A DNA stretch of 64,000 bases from Hyperoplus lanceolatus (GCA_026929865.2 CM049413.1:15124501-15188500); one strand, 5' to 3'; positions 1 through 14,991 are shown, counted from the first letter of the stretch. The notes: generated by a model from the letters alone, not told the origin. Numbers and translations: made by a program.

Positions 1-1959
1 TCATGGGCGTGTGTGTGTGCGTGTGCGTTTACATATGTGTACATCGACATGATTGATGCCCCCTGCTTCACTCCCCCTCAGCACCCTCTCAGATTTAGTG
101 CCCTCAAACCCGCTTTGGCCCCCCCTTCCTCCCGAGCACTGTAAACATAAAGCAGCCGATTTACTTTATGACTCCTGCGCTCCAGACCTTTAGTAGATTT
201 ACTGTCATTTTTATGTATAGGCTGGTACTGGTAGGTGGAGGGTGATAATGACTGACAGGCAGCTGGTCACAGAGGGAGAGAAAGCGCCTCACTGGCAGCC
301 TTCTCAGTAAACGGGATTCAATTAAAGAACGTATTCTTTTGTAGGGTTACGCCACCGTGGATGGAGCTATATGGCTGCTGCATTGAAGACTATTTCAAGG
401 ATGATGGGTTCATTTAAATTAAAGAGTGTAATAGGCTTCACTCGTGCAATTTTGAAATCCTTGATGAAAATGAAGAAATTAATGTAATAAGTCTTTTATC
501 ACTCTAAATTCTTCACCTGAAGTTGCTTCAAGGTGATTTTTTTATGTATTTTACAATATCTGACAATATTACAGAAAACCTATATTATTTATCAGTTTAT
601 TGCAATCAGTTAAATGCTTGACATAATGGCTGGAAACAAGCTAGCCTGGATTTGTTCAAAAGTAAAATTAAATCTTCCTACCAAGACCTCTAAAGTCTGC
701 TAATTAACACGTTAGATCTAATTTGTTTAATTGTTCAAAACCATAGTGGAAATGACTGGTCCTGGCCAATAAACAGGCTGGCATATAACCTGTCACATAC
801 TATTATATGTTTTTTGTATGAATTAATCAAGTTAGAAATGTTTTAATTAGAAAGCCATGCTAACTGTTTCCTTCTGTTTACAGTCATGCTACTAGCGCAA
901 GCTACAGACAGCAAACAAACATATTTCCTAAAATGTCAAACTATTACTTACTTAAAAAACAAAACAATTTTTGATGGTGTATTTTCTATCTTGCATTTAG
1001 GATCCACTTTGTTGCCTTCTGGGAATTACAGGAAATTGCTATCTGAGATAAAAGTGGATGAGACAGGTCGAGGGAAAAAAATTGTTCGTAAACACTGCAT
1101 GTCACAAATCAGCTGCTCGAGTGCACTGAACATCAAAAATTCCTACACAACAAAGTAAGGCCAATCCAAGACGGAGACTCATGCTGTTATTGGCCATGCT
1201 ATCCGTTGGTGTTAATGGAGCAGAATAATGAAAGTAATTATTAGGGATGACTTTTACACCGATTAAAGGAAATTGAACAGTTAAAATAAAATATACTTGC
1301 ATGCACATAAGTGGCTAAGCCAACGCATCAATCAATCTAGGAGAGTGCACATTCTGCATAACTTCCACTGTAAGTCCTCCAACATTTAGTGTTTGGAGGA
1401 CTTTGTCTGCTTTGATGCATCAGGTGAATTATTTCCTATCATGATTAGTCCTTTGCTTTAGGAGCATTACAACTCACTGTTCTTAGACTAGTCCTGAGGC
1501 CTTTGGGACTTAAAGAGCTTGTTACCAGCAGTCAGTCAGTCTTGGTCTGACCTGCTGTGACAGTTATTAAGAGCGCCTTGCCTTCAGCCACGCGCGTTGA
1601 TCAGTGCGGTTCAAAGTTTATCCGCTGCAGTCTTCAGCCTGTCACCATTAAAAGAGTATTTTTCCTTCTTCTTCTCGTTTTGATTATTTTGATTTTGACT
1701 TCTTCTTGTCAACAAAGCCTTTTTTCTTTTGTATGCTGCTCCCTGTCGTCGCTCTCTCTTCTACGTTTTTCTCACTATTGCTCTTCCTTTCTTCCCCCCC
1801 ATGTCCTTCTCGGGAGTCAGGACGGTAGCAATAATCCTCTTTAGCAGATGACAGCTCCACATAACTTCTGACATTAGCTTTTAGCCATCACATTTTTACA
1901 ACCCCTGGTCTTGATGGCAGATTTGTCAGCCAGCAGTGGTTGCATTGGCAGTTTCCTTT
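1..1959. other. Intergenic, no gene seen
   Basis: AT-rich unique-looking DNA after a short TG-rich start (positions 10-30). Open frames are short and have no protein-like features. Confidence 0.6.
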
Positions 1960-2001
1960 GCTCTCTCTCTCTCTCTCTCTCCCTCTCTCCCTCTTCCTCT
2001 T
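1960..2001. repeat. (CT)n tract
   Basis: CT repeat with CCCTCTCC interruptions. Confidence 0.9.
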
Positions 2002-2755
2002 GTAATGTCTTTTGGACTAGAGAGATCTGGAGGCCCACCATCACACACTCTTTTATTACTGTATGGGCCATGGTGATCCATCACTTACTGCCTCCCATCA
2101 CACAAAAGTACATGCGCGCGCCCACACACACCCACATTCACACTCGTCCCCACAGGCCTCAGATTGATGGTAGTTTCAGAGTACAGTCATAAAGAGAGAG
2201 AGACAGAGAGAGGAAGGCAAAAAGCAAATGGATACGCCTGTTCAACAGAAAATAATTTTTTTTTATCCTTTCTGCAGCTTATGGCCTACTACGTACAGTA
2301 TACTTGGTGGATTATATTTTTGTTTAAAAAAAGATTAAAATTCCAAGTTGTGCGTTAAAGTTCCAACTTTGCCTTCTAAATAGTATTTTTATGAAAAGAC
2401 TCACTTATTAGATCTCTTCCAAATCTTTCAGTTGGTTTCAAGAACTTGTCAAAATGAGTTAGAAACCATTTTCTACTCAAAGCCCTTAATTTCAATATTA
2501 ATTTAAATTTTTTCTTGAAACATGTTTCTGTGTTGTTGAAGATGTTACGAATTCAACAAATACACAAGTATTCAAGATTAAGACTTTGATTAGCCATAGC
2601 CATGTCAAATAAAAAGTATCTCAATCATCAGTCAAAGTTAATAATGTGAATGTAGTAAGTCCAGTGATCCTGAAGTCAGTGGTGTGCATTTAGAGCTGTC
2701 AGTGAAGCTCCAACAGAGGGATGCGGCATGGGGGAAGGAGTCTAGAGGATGACAT

Positions 2756-2783
2756 GGGGGGGGGGGGGGGGGGGGGGGGGGGG
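2756..2783. repeat. Homopolymer G, 28 bp
   Basis: Uninterrupted run of G. Long G runs are unusual in vertebrate DNA and may form quadruplexes; the length in an assembly is unreliable. Confidence 0.95.
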
Positions 2784-2930
2784 CTGGCCGGGGTTGCCAT
2801 ATGGCTGCTGACAAGAAGAGGGGGCAAAGCCGACAGGGCCGAGGGAGCGGAGATGGCAGGCGGGAGGGAAAAGGAAATCACACTGGAAGGACAACATGCT
2901 CCCCTTCTGCCAAGGCGGAAAGCAGTGGCG

Positions 2931-2933
<3 letters not shown>

Positions 2934-2971
<38 letters not shown>
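2934..2971. repeat. (TG)n microsatellite
   Basis: Pure TG repeat; it produces the Cys-Val and Thr-His frames seen here. Confidence 0.95.
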
Positions 2972-2972
<1 letters not shown>

Positions 2973-4194
2973 GTGTGCCATTGACTGACAATGCTGCTGA
3001 TTGAATCCAACGTGGAGGCATGTGTGCTGACAGCACTGATGCCACAAGTCTGGACAGGGCCCGGAGTGTATGAGTGACTGAGAGCCAAAGAGAGAGAGGC
3101 GGAGGAAAATAGTATGTGCATTTCTGTCTGCGCTGTGTGTATTATCTGTGCGTGTGTGTGTGTGTGTGTGGCCCGAGCGTGGGTGTCAGCCAGCCAGCCA
3201 GCCATGGGTCCTCTGTGTGCCCGAGGAGCGGCTCTACCAGCTGGGGTAGCCAGGTGCTCGGTTGCCCCCTCACGCCCCCTGGCCCTCCCATTACTGCTGC
3301 CCTCCAGGCCCACTCAGTCAACTGCCACTTGCTACCAGATCAATATTAGCTCACATGGAGGACAACATGTCATTCCACCACTGAGGGGTCAGACAGCCCA
3401 TTGTTAGGCAGCATCAGGTACAAACTGAGTTGAGGAGTCTTCATCATTGCTTTGCCTCACATGAGAATTCTGCATCAATACTGGTAAAACATTTTTTGTG
3501 TGTGGGGAGGTGAGGGGGGATGACTAGTTTAATGCATGAAAGTAAAATTGATTTCAGACTTAAATGTATTGAGTTTTTGCATTGCTTCAGTGGCTTTCGA
3601 CCTTTGACAGAGAGAGACATTTTTTTTTTCAGTTTAGTGCATAATGGTTCTTTATTAACTGGCCTAATATGGGCAATCAGCCAATGTTTCAGGTGCCAAT
3701 AATGATAAAGATGCACACTATCAACGGCAGCATTTTTACAATTATTGATTAGCGATGCACACGGCCAGGTATGCATTTCCCATAGCAATAACGGTACCAT
3801 CTTATTGAGAACATCTTGGCTGCAGGAATACTTTTGCTGCCAAAGCTCCAAGGACACAGATGAGCTAAAGGCTGAATGTGCACATCGTCATCGCTTTCCC
3901 CCCCCCCCTTATTTTGCACGTGAACGGCGAGTCAAGCACCGACATTGTTTTCATTCCTGCTTGAGTAGTGGCACAAAAGTGATAAGTATATAATGACTTC
4001 TAATTAGCAATGTCCCAAAAACATATCAACAATAATCAAGCACATTCCATAATGTTTCTGAACATCTGCGTGATGCTGAGCGTTCCATCAGTGCACGTTG
4101 AGTGATGGCCCGCTTTAATGCGGCATCAAACTCTTAATAGCTGCTTTGTACCTTTTCACGTGCGGGTTCACTTTAGAGCCATCTAATTCAAAAC

Positions 4195-4310
4195 AGGGAT
4201 TCTCAATTATGCAACGTCTCATTTACATATGCTAATTAGGATCATATTAATTATGTTGAAATTGGGTAATTAGCCAATCTCAATTAAGGCATTGTTCATT
4301 ACACTAAATG
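4195..4310. promoter_or_regulatory. Possible conserved non-coding block with homeodomain-type sites
   Basis: The block contains TTTACATATGCTAATTAGGA, ATTAATTATG, GGGTAATTAGCCAATCTCAA and TTAAGGC, a dense cluster of TAATTA/TAATTAG cores typical of vertebrate developmental enhancers. The sequence alone cannot show conservation, so this is an inference. Confidence 0.25.
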
Positions 4311-4828
4311 CACAGGAAAGGTGTTTGAAGTTTTTCCCCACGCCTTTATTCATTTCCGCGCGCGTGTGTGTGTGTGAGAACTGGGCTGCCTGCCACATCT
4401 GAATCAAGCCTCGGCGGTGTATTTAATAATTTAAGCATCCCAGCTCATACAAGGGATGCACCCACAGCTTTCATCGTTACCAAGCATATGGTTCTGTAAT
4501 GAGCCTGCTTGCTGGTAAAATAGTAATGCCAGTACACAGCAGAATAGAAGAGACAACTGCCAGCCCCTTTTTGTCTTTTTCAGCTGCTCAAGCTACCTAC
4601 GGTGCCAGCGGTGGCCAATGGATTATACAGGCTTGTTTGTTTTTCCCATGTTGCTTACTTGACGCTGGGAAGGCCAATTTGCACTAGCCATGAAAGGAAA
4701 TTAACAAAAAAAACAACAACTGGAAGAAGTAATGGCAGCAACAGAAGATGTCAAAAGCATCTTTCTCCACCTAAAACAAACAGATTACTTGGGGGAGCAG
4801 GGGGGGATTTAAATACCGCCATAAACTG

Positions 4829-4844
4829 ACTCACAGCTGTGAGT
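4829..4844. repeat. 16-bp perfect palindrome with E-box core
   Basis: ACTCACAGCTGTGAGT is self-complementary and centred on CAGCTG, a bHLH-type E-box. It may be chance; no gene lies nearby. Confidence 0.6.
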
Positions 4845-5249
4845 TGCATGCGCAGGCCAAAGTAAACACATTATCATACTTGTTTGCTTGACATCTTTTT
4901 GTAAGCTGCATTAAAAAAATGCTTATTGAAACTGCATATGATGCTCATTGAATCCAGTCAGATAGAATTGTGTAGAGGGAGACAATGGGAGATTGGCGTG
5001 TAATTAAGTTGCCACAGTTAATTTGTTTGTGACTTTTGTGATTTTTTTAAGAGCATTGTTGTTGTTGCCATGTGCGCAGCAGGATTCTGGATCCAGCATG
5101 AGGTCTGGAAGTGCTCACTTCCTGGTACAGAGCCTGAGGCGTTTTGGGACATGATGAGGTATCTCTCTGGCTGTTCCGGCACACATACTTCTCCTCCTCC
5201 TCCTCCTCCCTTCCTCCCTTCCTTAATATCCTAAGGAGCTGTGATGGTG

Positions 5250-5294
5250 TCTGTGTGCGTGCGTGCGTGCGTGCGTGCGTGCGTGTGCGCGCGA
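5250..5294. repeat. (GCGT)n tetranucleotide repeat
   Basis: GTGC/GCGT units, then GTGTGCGCGCG. A CCT triplet tract lies at about 5191-5220. Confidence 0.9.
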
Positions 5295-7427
5295 ACATGA
5301 CTGAGTGAATGCTTGCATATGCGTGTGTATAGGTTTGAGTCCCTGAAACTGCAGGGAATATCATCCTTGGGCTGCTGAGAGAAGACGATGAATGATGTTT
5401 TGCCCTTCAACTGTTCTTGAATAGTATCAGCTTGTGATGGAAAGAGAAGTCTCCATTCAGAGATTCATGCAGAATAGACACACAAAGGCCTGAATACAAT
5501 GACCTTAAATTCCCTTACATATATACTGTATGGCACTGGGTGACATTTTAAAAGGAGAAAAAAAAGGCGACAATTGACTTTCAAGGCTGCCGTCATATCA
5601 TAATCTCGTTTTTTCATCATCACCATATACATGTGAGAGAATGGACTCAGTCAGGTCACATTTTGCATAAAGCACCTGGGAACATAAAGGAGAAGCGAGA
5701 GTGGCCTTTAGCTTTAACACTTAGGCTGTTGTGATATACCATATGGTAGAAACCACAACATAAATCCAACATTTTACTCTTCTGTTGTCGACTCTGATAT
5801 ACAACCACGCCACAGTGTCGTGCTCCAAAAGTCAATGGCCTTAACAGCTGTGTAGCAGTGCTAGCTCAGAGTTTACTATTAGTATATTTTCTCTAGGTCC
5901 AGCTCTACGAACAGGCTTCAAAGACAACAAGCACTGTAAGCAATGACTGATATAATGTGAGAGCATAGTGCAGCCTTGTGTGTATGGGGAGGACAGCAGC
6001 AAGAGAGGTAGATAATTTTTTTTTTGGCTGTGACAGCTGAAATACGCTATTTTTGAAAACCGTAGTTTGAACTGGATGTGTTTCTGCCCTATTGTTCCTT
6101 TTCCATTAGGTCATTTTTGCACCAAGGCCCCTCTAGCCGGTCCAAGTGCCCTGCCCAATCAGCCAAAGTGTTCTCCTTTGGGCAGAAAGAAAAAGAAACC
6201 CTGTGCATCAATAACGTAGATCTTTTTGCATGTACTGCTTTATTCTGGTAATCTTTTAGGCAGATTTTGTTACCGCACAGTCACAGCTGATTCTATCTGT
6301 TGATAGAGTCCTTCTGTTCCTGCTGTTACCGTCATAAAAAAACGATATTGGTAAAAGGATAGAATGGCAACCACATAAAAAGGACAATTTATTGCTTTAC
6401 ATTTTCAACACTTAAATGATCACACTCATACAATTTACTGTTTTGTAACCAAAGGCTGTCATGATCCATATTAAGTTTTACTGATACACAATACAATCGC
6501 TGCCACAGCCTTTGCAGACACTACATTTTAGAATAAAAACTTCACATTGACAAGTGACTGCACTGCTAATTCCTTAAACACATACGTATCAATAAATTCA
6601 ATAACTCAATAACCAATTGTTGTCAGCAACATTACAGAAGATGTTGCATTTACTGAGGCAAAGAGCCTATGTCCTCATGGTTGATTTGATTTCCCCTTTC
6701 CACTAGGGGGAGCTGTGGTATACTATAAGGGGGCTTTCATGGTATGTTTGGCAGTGTAATGAATGCCAAAGTGCCAGAGAAATCTTGGAACACAACACAA
6801 CACAAAAAAAACAACAACACAACGTAACATAACTTGCACTAGGAGCATGTGAAATGTATACCTCAAACGATATCACAGAGATCAAATATTCTGCATTTGT
6901 CTTTTCCAATTAAGGGTGCTGTTCTGAAGGCCAAGATGAAAGTGCAATGCGAGGGCTTGGTGCTGCTGGTGTTTCTGTGTGGAAATGGGCTTTGTTTGGT
7001 TTTCTGTAATTGCAATTTCTGAACAGCCATCCAGCGGAGATAGACCAGTGTTTACCCCTTGATCCGTGGGCTTAACAATAGGAGAGGGAAAAAAGATAGA
7101 GAAAGAGAACTCGGAGGTAACATTTGTCAGTGGCAGTCTGTCGTTCGCCTGATTGAATTCATGGAGAAAAACGGCGAGACTCCAACGGGGTGATGCTTGA
7201 GTGCCTCTGATCTTCATTTTCCACCGCCCCTGTTATTTTTCCTTTTCTCCTTCCCTTTCTCTCTCACTCTCTCTCTCTCTCTTTCTCTCCCTCTCTCTGT
7301 CTGTCTTGTCCCTCTCGTTTCACTGGACTCAGATCTCTCCATCGCTCCAACCTTTCATTATGACAAGACAAAGCTTTAATCTCTCACGAGCCATTTCCCC
7401 CTTGTGACAGACAGAGTGAGCACTGCA

Positions 7428-7429
<2 letters not shown>

Positions 7430-7489
<60 letters not shown>
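7430..7489. repeat. (CA)n microsatellite
   Basis: Pure CA repeat; its right flank resembles the right flank of the CA array at 8805-8857. Confidence 0.95.
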
Positions 7490-7490
<1 letters not shown>

Positions 7491-7994
7491 GGGAGGTGTG
7501 TATGGGTACAATGCCCACGACTCAAAGTGACAGATAGTGACAAAGAAAGGTAGAAATGGAGAAGAGCAGGAAGTGATATCGAGAAGGAGGTAAAGCAAAT
7601 CAAGATAGCTTTTTTTTGTGGATTAAAGATTAAAAATATTTGAATAATGATCTTAAAATGATTATGTTTCAGTTATATGAAGTGCATAATCCAGTGTCAA
7701 ATGACAGAAAAGGAGGGTTCCAGCTGGCACACTTGGTGTAAACAATGGTTCCTTTTTATCTATCCTGGCCTTATGAGGTGGCATCAGTCTTCATATGGAG
7801 ATTACACGTACACCTACACCTCTCATCTGAAACATCAGACAATGAGCGGTCATCCAAAACAGTGTGCCGTCTGGTCCCTATAGCTTGCCCTCTCCCTCCT
7901 TATTTCGCATAGCAGCCTTAAGAGCCACACTTCATACAGACTTCATAATCACACCCCCTGCTGAGGTGACAGCCTGATTGGATATCTGAGGGAG

Positions 7995-8030
7995 GCACCC
8001 GCATGGATTTGCATACTAATTGACAAATAT
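7995..8030. promoter_or_regulatory. Octamer-like site in possible non-coding element
   Basis: GCATGGATTTGCATA (8001-8015) holds a perfect POU octamer ATTTGCAT next to CTAATTGACAAATATG. The same 15-mer occurs at 19604-19618. Regulatory use is inferred only. Confidence 0.25.
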
Positions 8031-8613
8031 GCCCCCCCCCACCCTCCCCTCACCACACCACCACCCCATTCTTCGCATCCTTATGTCTCCTTCCCTATAC
8101 CACTTGATAAATTAAAACGTCGCGTCTGCGTGCCACACACTGATTCGGCTCTTCTTCAGTGTTAAAGCACTGACAAATTTAGCATCCCTCTGTGAGTTTG
8201 ATCCTGCTTCAAAGTCATTTTTCATGCATGCAAAACATATCCACAGTACATGTAGAAGACAGAACTAATTCACAAGCCTTCAGATGGACCTCTGAGTGGA
8301 ACATGTAGAAAAGAAAAAAAAAGTAGGCGATTCTGGCCTGATGGAATGGGATTGAGCGAAGAGGAAGAAAGAGTGTACTCTGAATGCTGGTTTGTGCTGA
8401 GCTAAGAGATAGAATTGTAAAGAAACACACCAGGAACGTGTCAACTCGGCAAAACAAGCTACGCTAACACCCCCCCCCTCTCCCTCCCCCTCAACTTGAC
8501 ATCAGGTAGAACGGCAGCAACCCGAGCAGATGTCTGCAGCATCAAATGTTGCCACACCATGGAGGAATGCACAGGAAAGTGTATAGTGCATCTAAATACA
8601 CGCATGCATGCAT

Positions 8614-8614
<1 letters not shown>

Positions 8615-8656
<42 letters not shown>
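8615..8656. repeat. (CA)n microsatellite
   Basis: CA repeat preceded by GCATGCATGCATG. Confidence 0.95.
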
Positions 8657-8659
<3 letters not shown>

Positions 8660-8802
8660 CTGTCCCCTTATTCAGAACCCTCCAGGCTTGACAACTTGTC
8701 TAGATGTCAGCAGATGCTTAACCTCTTGCGCTCACTCACCCCCACACGCATTCACACAATAACCACAAAACATCCACATGCACACACTCGCCAAACATAG
8801 TC

Positions 8803-8811
8803 ACACACACG

Positions 8812-8843
<32 letters not shown>

Positions 8844-8857
8844 CACACACACACACA
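8803..8857. repeat. (CA)n microsatellite with CGCA interruptions
   Basis: CA repeat broken by two CGCA units; right flank matches that of the array at 7430. Confidence 0.95.
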
Positions 8858-9165
8858 AAGGAGGCGTGTACGGGTACGACGCACCTACAGTAGTTCACTT
8901 TTTTTCAACACCCTCTTTGCCCCGAGCTCGTCTTTGCAACCGCTGTTTTAATGACATGTTGCAAGAGGGGGCCTGCTCACTCTGCTTGAGCTGAGCCAAG
9001 ACCACACGCCATCAAAACCGCACGGTTGTTTGTGTGAGTGCCAGCATTGCACTTGGATCGCCCCTTCAGTGAGAAGCAAGTGGGGTGCAGGCATGCAGTG
9101 GGTTTGGGCTTTTTGCCAGCTGCTTTTTTTGTGTTGTATTATGAAACAAGGCTGCTGAAAGATGT

Positions 9166-9199
9166 CCCCTAACTTTTGCTTGAGAGCAAAAGTTAGGGG
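9166..9199. repeat. Perfect 15-bp hairpin
   Basis: CCCCTAACTTTTGCT and its exact complement AGCAAAAGTTAGGGG are separated by TGAG. The stem has no mismatch. It is not followed by a U-run and is too short for a microRNA precursor. It may be a recent templated inverted duplication or a remnant of transposon ends. Confidence 0.85.
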
Positions 9200-11310
9200 A
9201 GATAATTAATGATTTTTTCACCGATGGCAATTGGATAAGAAAAAGAAAAAAAAGTCCACATACTAAATGACTTCATTCAGACATTTAATTAGTTGAGCAT
9301 ACTGTATCGCTCTGGCTTCTGCCCTGTGTTATCTGTGATGGAGTTTGGTGTGAATGGTATCAGACCTGTCTCCATCTCTCTCTCTCTCTCTCTCTCCTTC
9401 CCTTTATCTCCCATTCTTCTTGGACCACATAAATAATTCCCATTGCCTCTCGGAGCATGCACGATGAAATATGTATGGAATCACGCCATGGTGCTTTTTT
9501 GAAAATAACTATTTCAAAGGTACTGAGGTCTGCTGAAATCTTCATGAGTGTCTCCTCTCTCCCTCCGTTCTCCCTGCTAGACAGAATGGCCCTACAGCCC
9601 CCCTGATAAAATAACTGAACAGGAACGTGAGAGACTGCCTCTCGAAGAATCAAACGTGTTTCAAATAATAAACACAAAAGAAAGCCCTCAAAGCCACACC
9701 TGCACACGCAATTATAATGTTTCATACTGTTGTTGCATGTGCATGTTGCATGTTGCAGACATGAAAGAACATTCATGAAAAAGAAGCTGAACAAAAGAGA
9801 ATAATACAATAAAGTAAAGAAACAATAGAACACATCATTCCGTAAAGATGAGCATACATGCAAGTGCGCCTATGAGTGGTGATATGTTTGGTTTAGTTAT
9901 GTTTTTAAGTATACCTGTTTTACCAACCTACACCTATCAAAATGTCCATTTACTACGGGCCCTGATATTGACGTGCCACTATACAGTTCATTGTAAATTA
10001 TACAAAAATATTATATTTGTGCCAGTACTTGTACAGCACTCTGTTACAAACAATTACATTGTTACAGAGGAATTCAGTTTATTTTTTAAAGCATAGCCAT
10101 CCTGATCACTGGTTGCTGCCATGCCATGCCATGACAAAGAATAGAATATTACTTCCCGGCAAAGAAACAAGTAGCTTCCTCAATTATATGAAGCATTGGG
10201 TTCTCTCTTTATCCATACTTTCTACCCCCCGTTTCCTCCGTTATGTATAGCATGCATATATGTTACTATTGTCCCTTTAGCTTGTTTTGATAATATGTGC
10301 CTTACTGTACTGTTACTTAAAAGAATTTGAAGGCAGGAAAAATAACCAGATCTGAATACCTCTTCTAGCTTCGGTTTAATAAATGAATAAGTTAGCTTGA
10401 ATGCTAAAATTGTATTAGAAGAAGAGGACCGGCTGTAATTTCTGTCCGTGTTGCTGTAATTCTCATCAAGTTAATGGCTGAGTTCTGCTGGTACATCAAC
10501 TAAACAGTCCACTATCCTGTGAAACAGCAACTGTATTGCTTGTTTACTACCTGTCTGAACCCTTTAGTCTTCTGTGTGGTTGGCCAAAAAAGTAAAAAAA
10601 AAAAAAAAGTTTTTGTTTACTGTATTTTTCTGACCTCAACGACCCACAAAAACTATGCACATCTTCCATTGTGCCTCTGTCCTCTCGGTATACCCACTCT
10701 CCTTCCTCTCTCTCTTCAATTCTTCCTTCAGTCTCCGGGGAATGACAAGAACTGGGGTGAACCTTTGTGTCACTTCCCCTGCTGGCTCTTTCCTGCTTTC
10801 TTATTTATTTTTTTCACCTCATTGCAGAAGGTGGAGGAATGTTTTATAGAATAGAACACATAATAATGGGGAGGGGGAAAAAAGTGGAGGGGTGTCTGGT
10901 AGTGTCTCTTGAACCTGGAAGGAAGAGAGGAGAGGGGGAAAGATACAGACGTAAACAGACACAATTTGTGACACAAATGCCTTTCGGCAAACAAAAAATG
11001 TCTCTAAAGTAAAAGTGAATCCACAATTATTATTTTTTACACATACACAGAGCAGGCTGTAGGATGGAGGATGGATAGTGAGTGAGCTGAAGTTGTTGGT
11101 GTTTGCCTTGTGTGAGCTGAATGCTAAGTACTTCCTGGGTCATGGGGGGGGGAGCATGTTGAAATTTAATGGTGCCCTCTGACTTGGCTGCAGGTAATGC
11201 TGCAGGGGGTCGACATCCTATCCTCAGCATGCTGTGTGTGTGCTATAGTCTGTGTGTTCTTGTCTCCGAGTTTGTGGTCTGCACTCGGGTCCCAGTAATG
11301 AGTCTGCTAC

Positions 11311-11311
<1 letters not shown>
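9200..11311. other. Intergenic, no gene seen
   Basis: AT-rich, with a short CT tract near 9374-9396 and an A run near 10597. The frame at 9360-9863 (minus) crosses the CT tract and looks like chance. Confidence 0.6.

Positions 11312-11397
<86 letters not shown>
11312..11397. repeat. (CA)n microsatellite, 86 bp
   Basis: Pure CA repeat immediately upstream of a LINE-type tail. Confidence 0.95.
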
Positions 11398-11398
<1 letters not shown>

Positions 11399-11403
11399 TG
11401 GCT

Positions 11404-11464
11404 TAATTTTTTGTGATATTTGAAATTTGAATATATAAATAAAACTGATTTGATCTGATCTGAG
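11404..11464 (+). mobile_element. LINE/SINE-type 3' tail (AATATATAAATAAAACTGAT)
   Basis: GTGATATTTGAAATTTGAAT, then ATATAAATAAAACTGATTTG, ends in a degenerate TGATT/TGATC repeat. This matches the 3' end layout of fish L2/CR1-type LINEs. It directly follows the CA array at 11312-11397. No body sequence is recognisable upstream. Confidence 0.5.
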
Positions 11465-13589
<2,125 letters not shown>

Positions 13590-14019
13590 AAAGAGAACAG
13601 AAAAATAGAAAGAAACTGGGAGAGGTGTCAGAGCTGGAGGGAACTAAACCAGAGCGCAGTTGGAGTTTGAGCGAGCCCTACCCGCTGACATCGTTTCAAC
13701 AGGAGGCCAGGTCCCCTCTTGACTCCCAACAGGCGTGGCAAAGCGATTGGTTTCGGTCTGGTATAATGGGCAGCTATGAATGCTGAGTGTGACTGCGGGG
13801 GACCATTAGGGCCACAATGGCCGACAAGACACTAAGCACTCCCCAGAGGTCTGAGGGCCCTTTCATGCCTGTCCTGGGGCAGGGAGAGCTGCTGGGAGCT
13901 GGTGGCCAGCTGGTTCTTTGGACCTCGTTGCAGCCCTGATGCCATCAGCGATCTCTGGCCGCTTTGAGCTGCTGGGTGTATGGAGACACAGGGGTACAGG
14001 GTCTGTGTGACACATGTGG

Positions 14020-14020
<1 letters not shown>

Positions 14021-14096
<76 letters not shown>
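14021..14096. repeat. (CA)n microsatellite, 76 bp
   Basis: Pure CA repeat. Confidence 0.95.
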
Positions 14097-14099
<3 letters not shown>

Positions 14100-14442
14100 G
14101 TGTTGAAGGATCTTGAAACTGCGTCCTCTTTCAAGCGAAGTCAAAGGTAGAAACAACCTAAAATAAAAAGATGTTTGTTTAGTTGACATTCTGTAAGAGT
14201 TTTAAGTAAACTAGCACTGATTTAAATCATTTGATTCAAAACACAATTGTTTGTCCATCGAAGGGAATTGATGTATTCAGCAAACTCATGGGTTCATGTT
14301 CAGAGCATACAATAGGAAAAAACAGCTTGTGACGCAAATGCTGTCAGACCCACTGCTGCGTCTTCCTCCCTCTCCGGTCCTAAATAGCTTGCCGCTTCAG
14401 GCAGGAAAGGTGTTTTGTCGACAGCCTGTTTGAAAGGCAAGC

Positions 14443-14986
14443 TGTAACGGCTGGATCAGAAGGACACAGGCGCGGAGACAGTAACAGTTTTATGAAGATT
14501 TATTTTGGAAGGAACCAGCAGGGGGTTAGGACCGTGATCCGGGTGGGGGGAGCTGGCTGTCATGGGGCTCCAGGGAGAGAGCAACGGGGCAAGTCCAGGG
14601 AGCTGAGTGTGAGCAGGCTAGAGCAGGCAGGCAGAGGGGTCTGGGAGGAAGTGCTGGCGGGCGAGGGCTGGAGCTGGTGGCTGGAGTCAGGAGAGCTGTG
14701 GCAGAAAAGACAGGAGTTAGCCAGGAAAAATGCAAAAAAAGCAGAGCTGCAAACAGGTTAGCTTAGAGAGAGGACTGACTGTGTGGAAACAGAATCTACA
14801 ATCTGGCAATGTCTGGCAGGTAGGGCCGGGTATATGAAGAGCAGTTGATTGATGATTGATGGCAGCTGTGAATGCTGGTGATTGACTCCAGAACACCTGA
14901 CTCCAACCCTGCAATAGACCAGCACATAGACAAGGGTAAAAGGGAAAAACAACACAAGGGCTTGAGGCCCAAGCAGGATCATAACA
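14443..14986 (-). mobile_element. Solo LTR, Ty3/Gypsy-like
   Basis: The element is 544 bp, bounded by TG and CA (plus strand TGTAACGGCTGG...GGATCATAACA) and flanked by a perfect 5-bp target duplication CAAGC (14438-14442 and 14987-14991). Read on the minus strand it begins TGTTATGATCC, has a TATA-like CATATA (complement of about 14829-14836), a polyadenylation signal AATAAA (complement of 14499-14504), and ends CCAGCCGTTACA. This is the usual layout of fish Gypsy-type LTRs, known from the family. No internal retrotransposon genes adjoin it, so it is a solo LTR left by recombination. The open frames inside it are not genes. The exact family was not identified. Confidence 0.85.
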
Positions 14987-14991
14987 CAAGC

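Larger units (their letters stand above)
3180..7240. other. Intergenic, no gene seen
   Basis: No coding exon or RNA gene recognised. It includes the homeodomain-site cluster near 4.2 kb, a palindrome at 4829 and the GCGT repeat. A CT tract lies at about 7258-7300. Confidence 0.6.

Noticed and set aside
2699..3313. 204-residue frame on the minus strand
   Set aside because: It crosses a G run and two TG repeats, and most residues are Thr-His or Pro tracts; no family features.
9166..9199. Rho-independent terminator or microRNA precursor
   Set aside because: Stem is short, no U-run follows, and the context is vertebrate DNA; too short for a microRNA hairpin.
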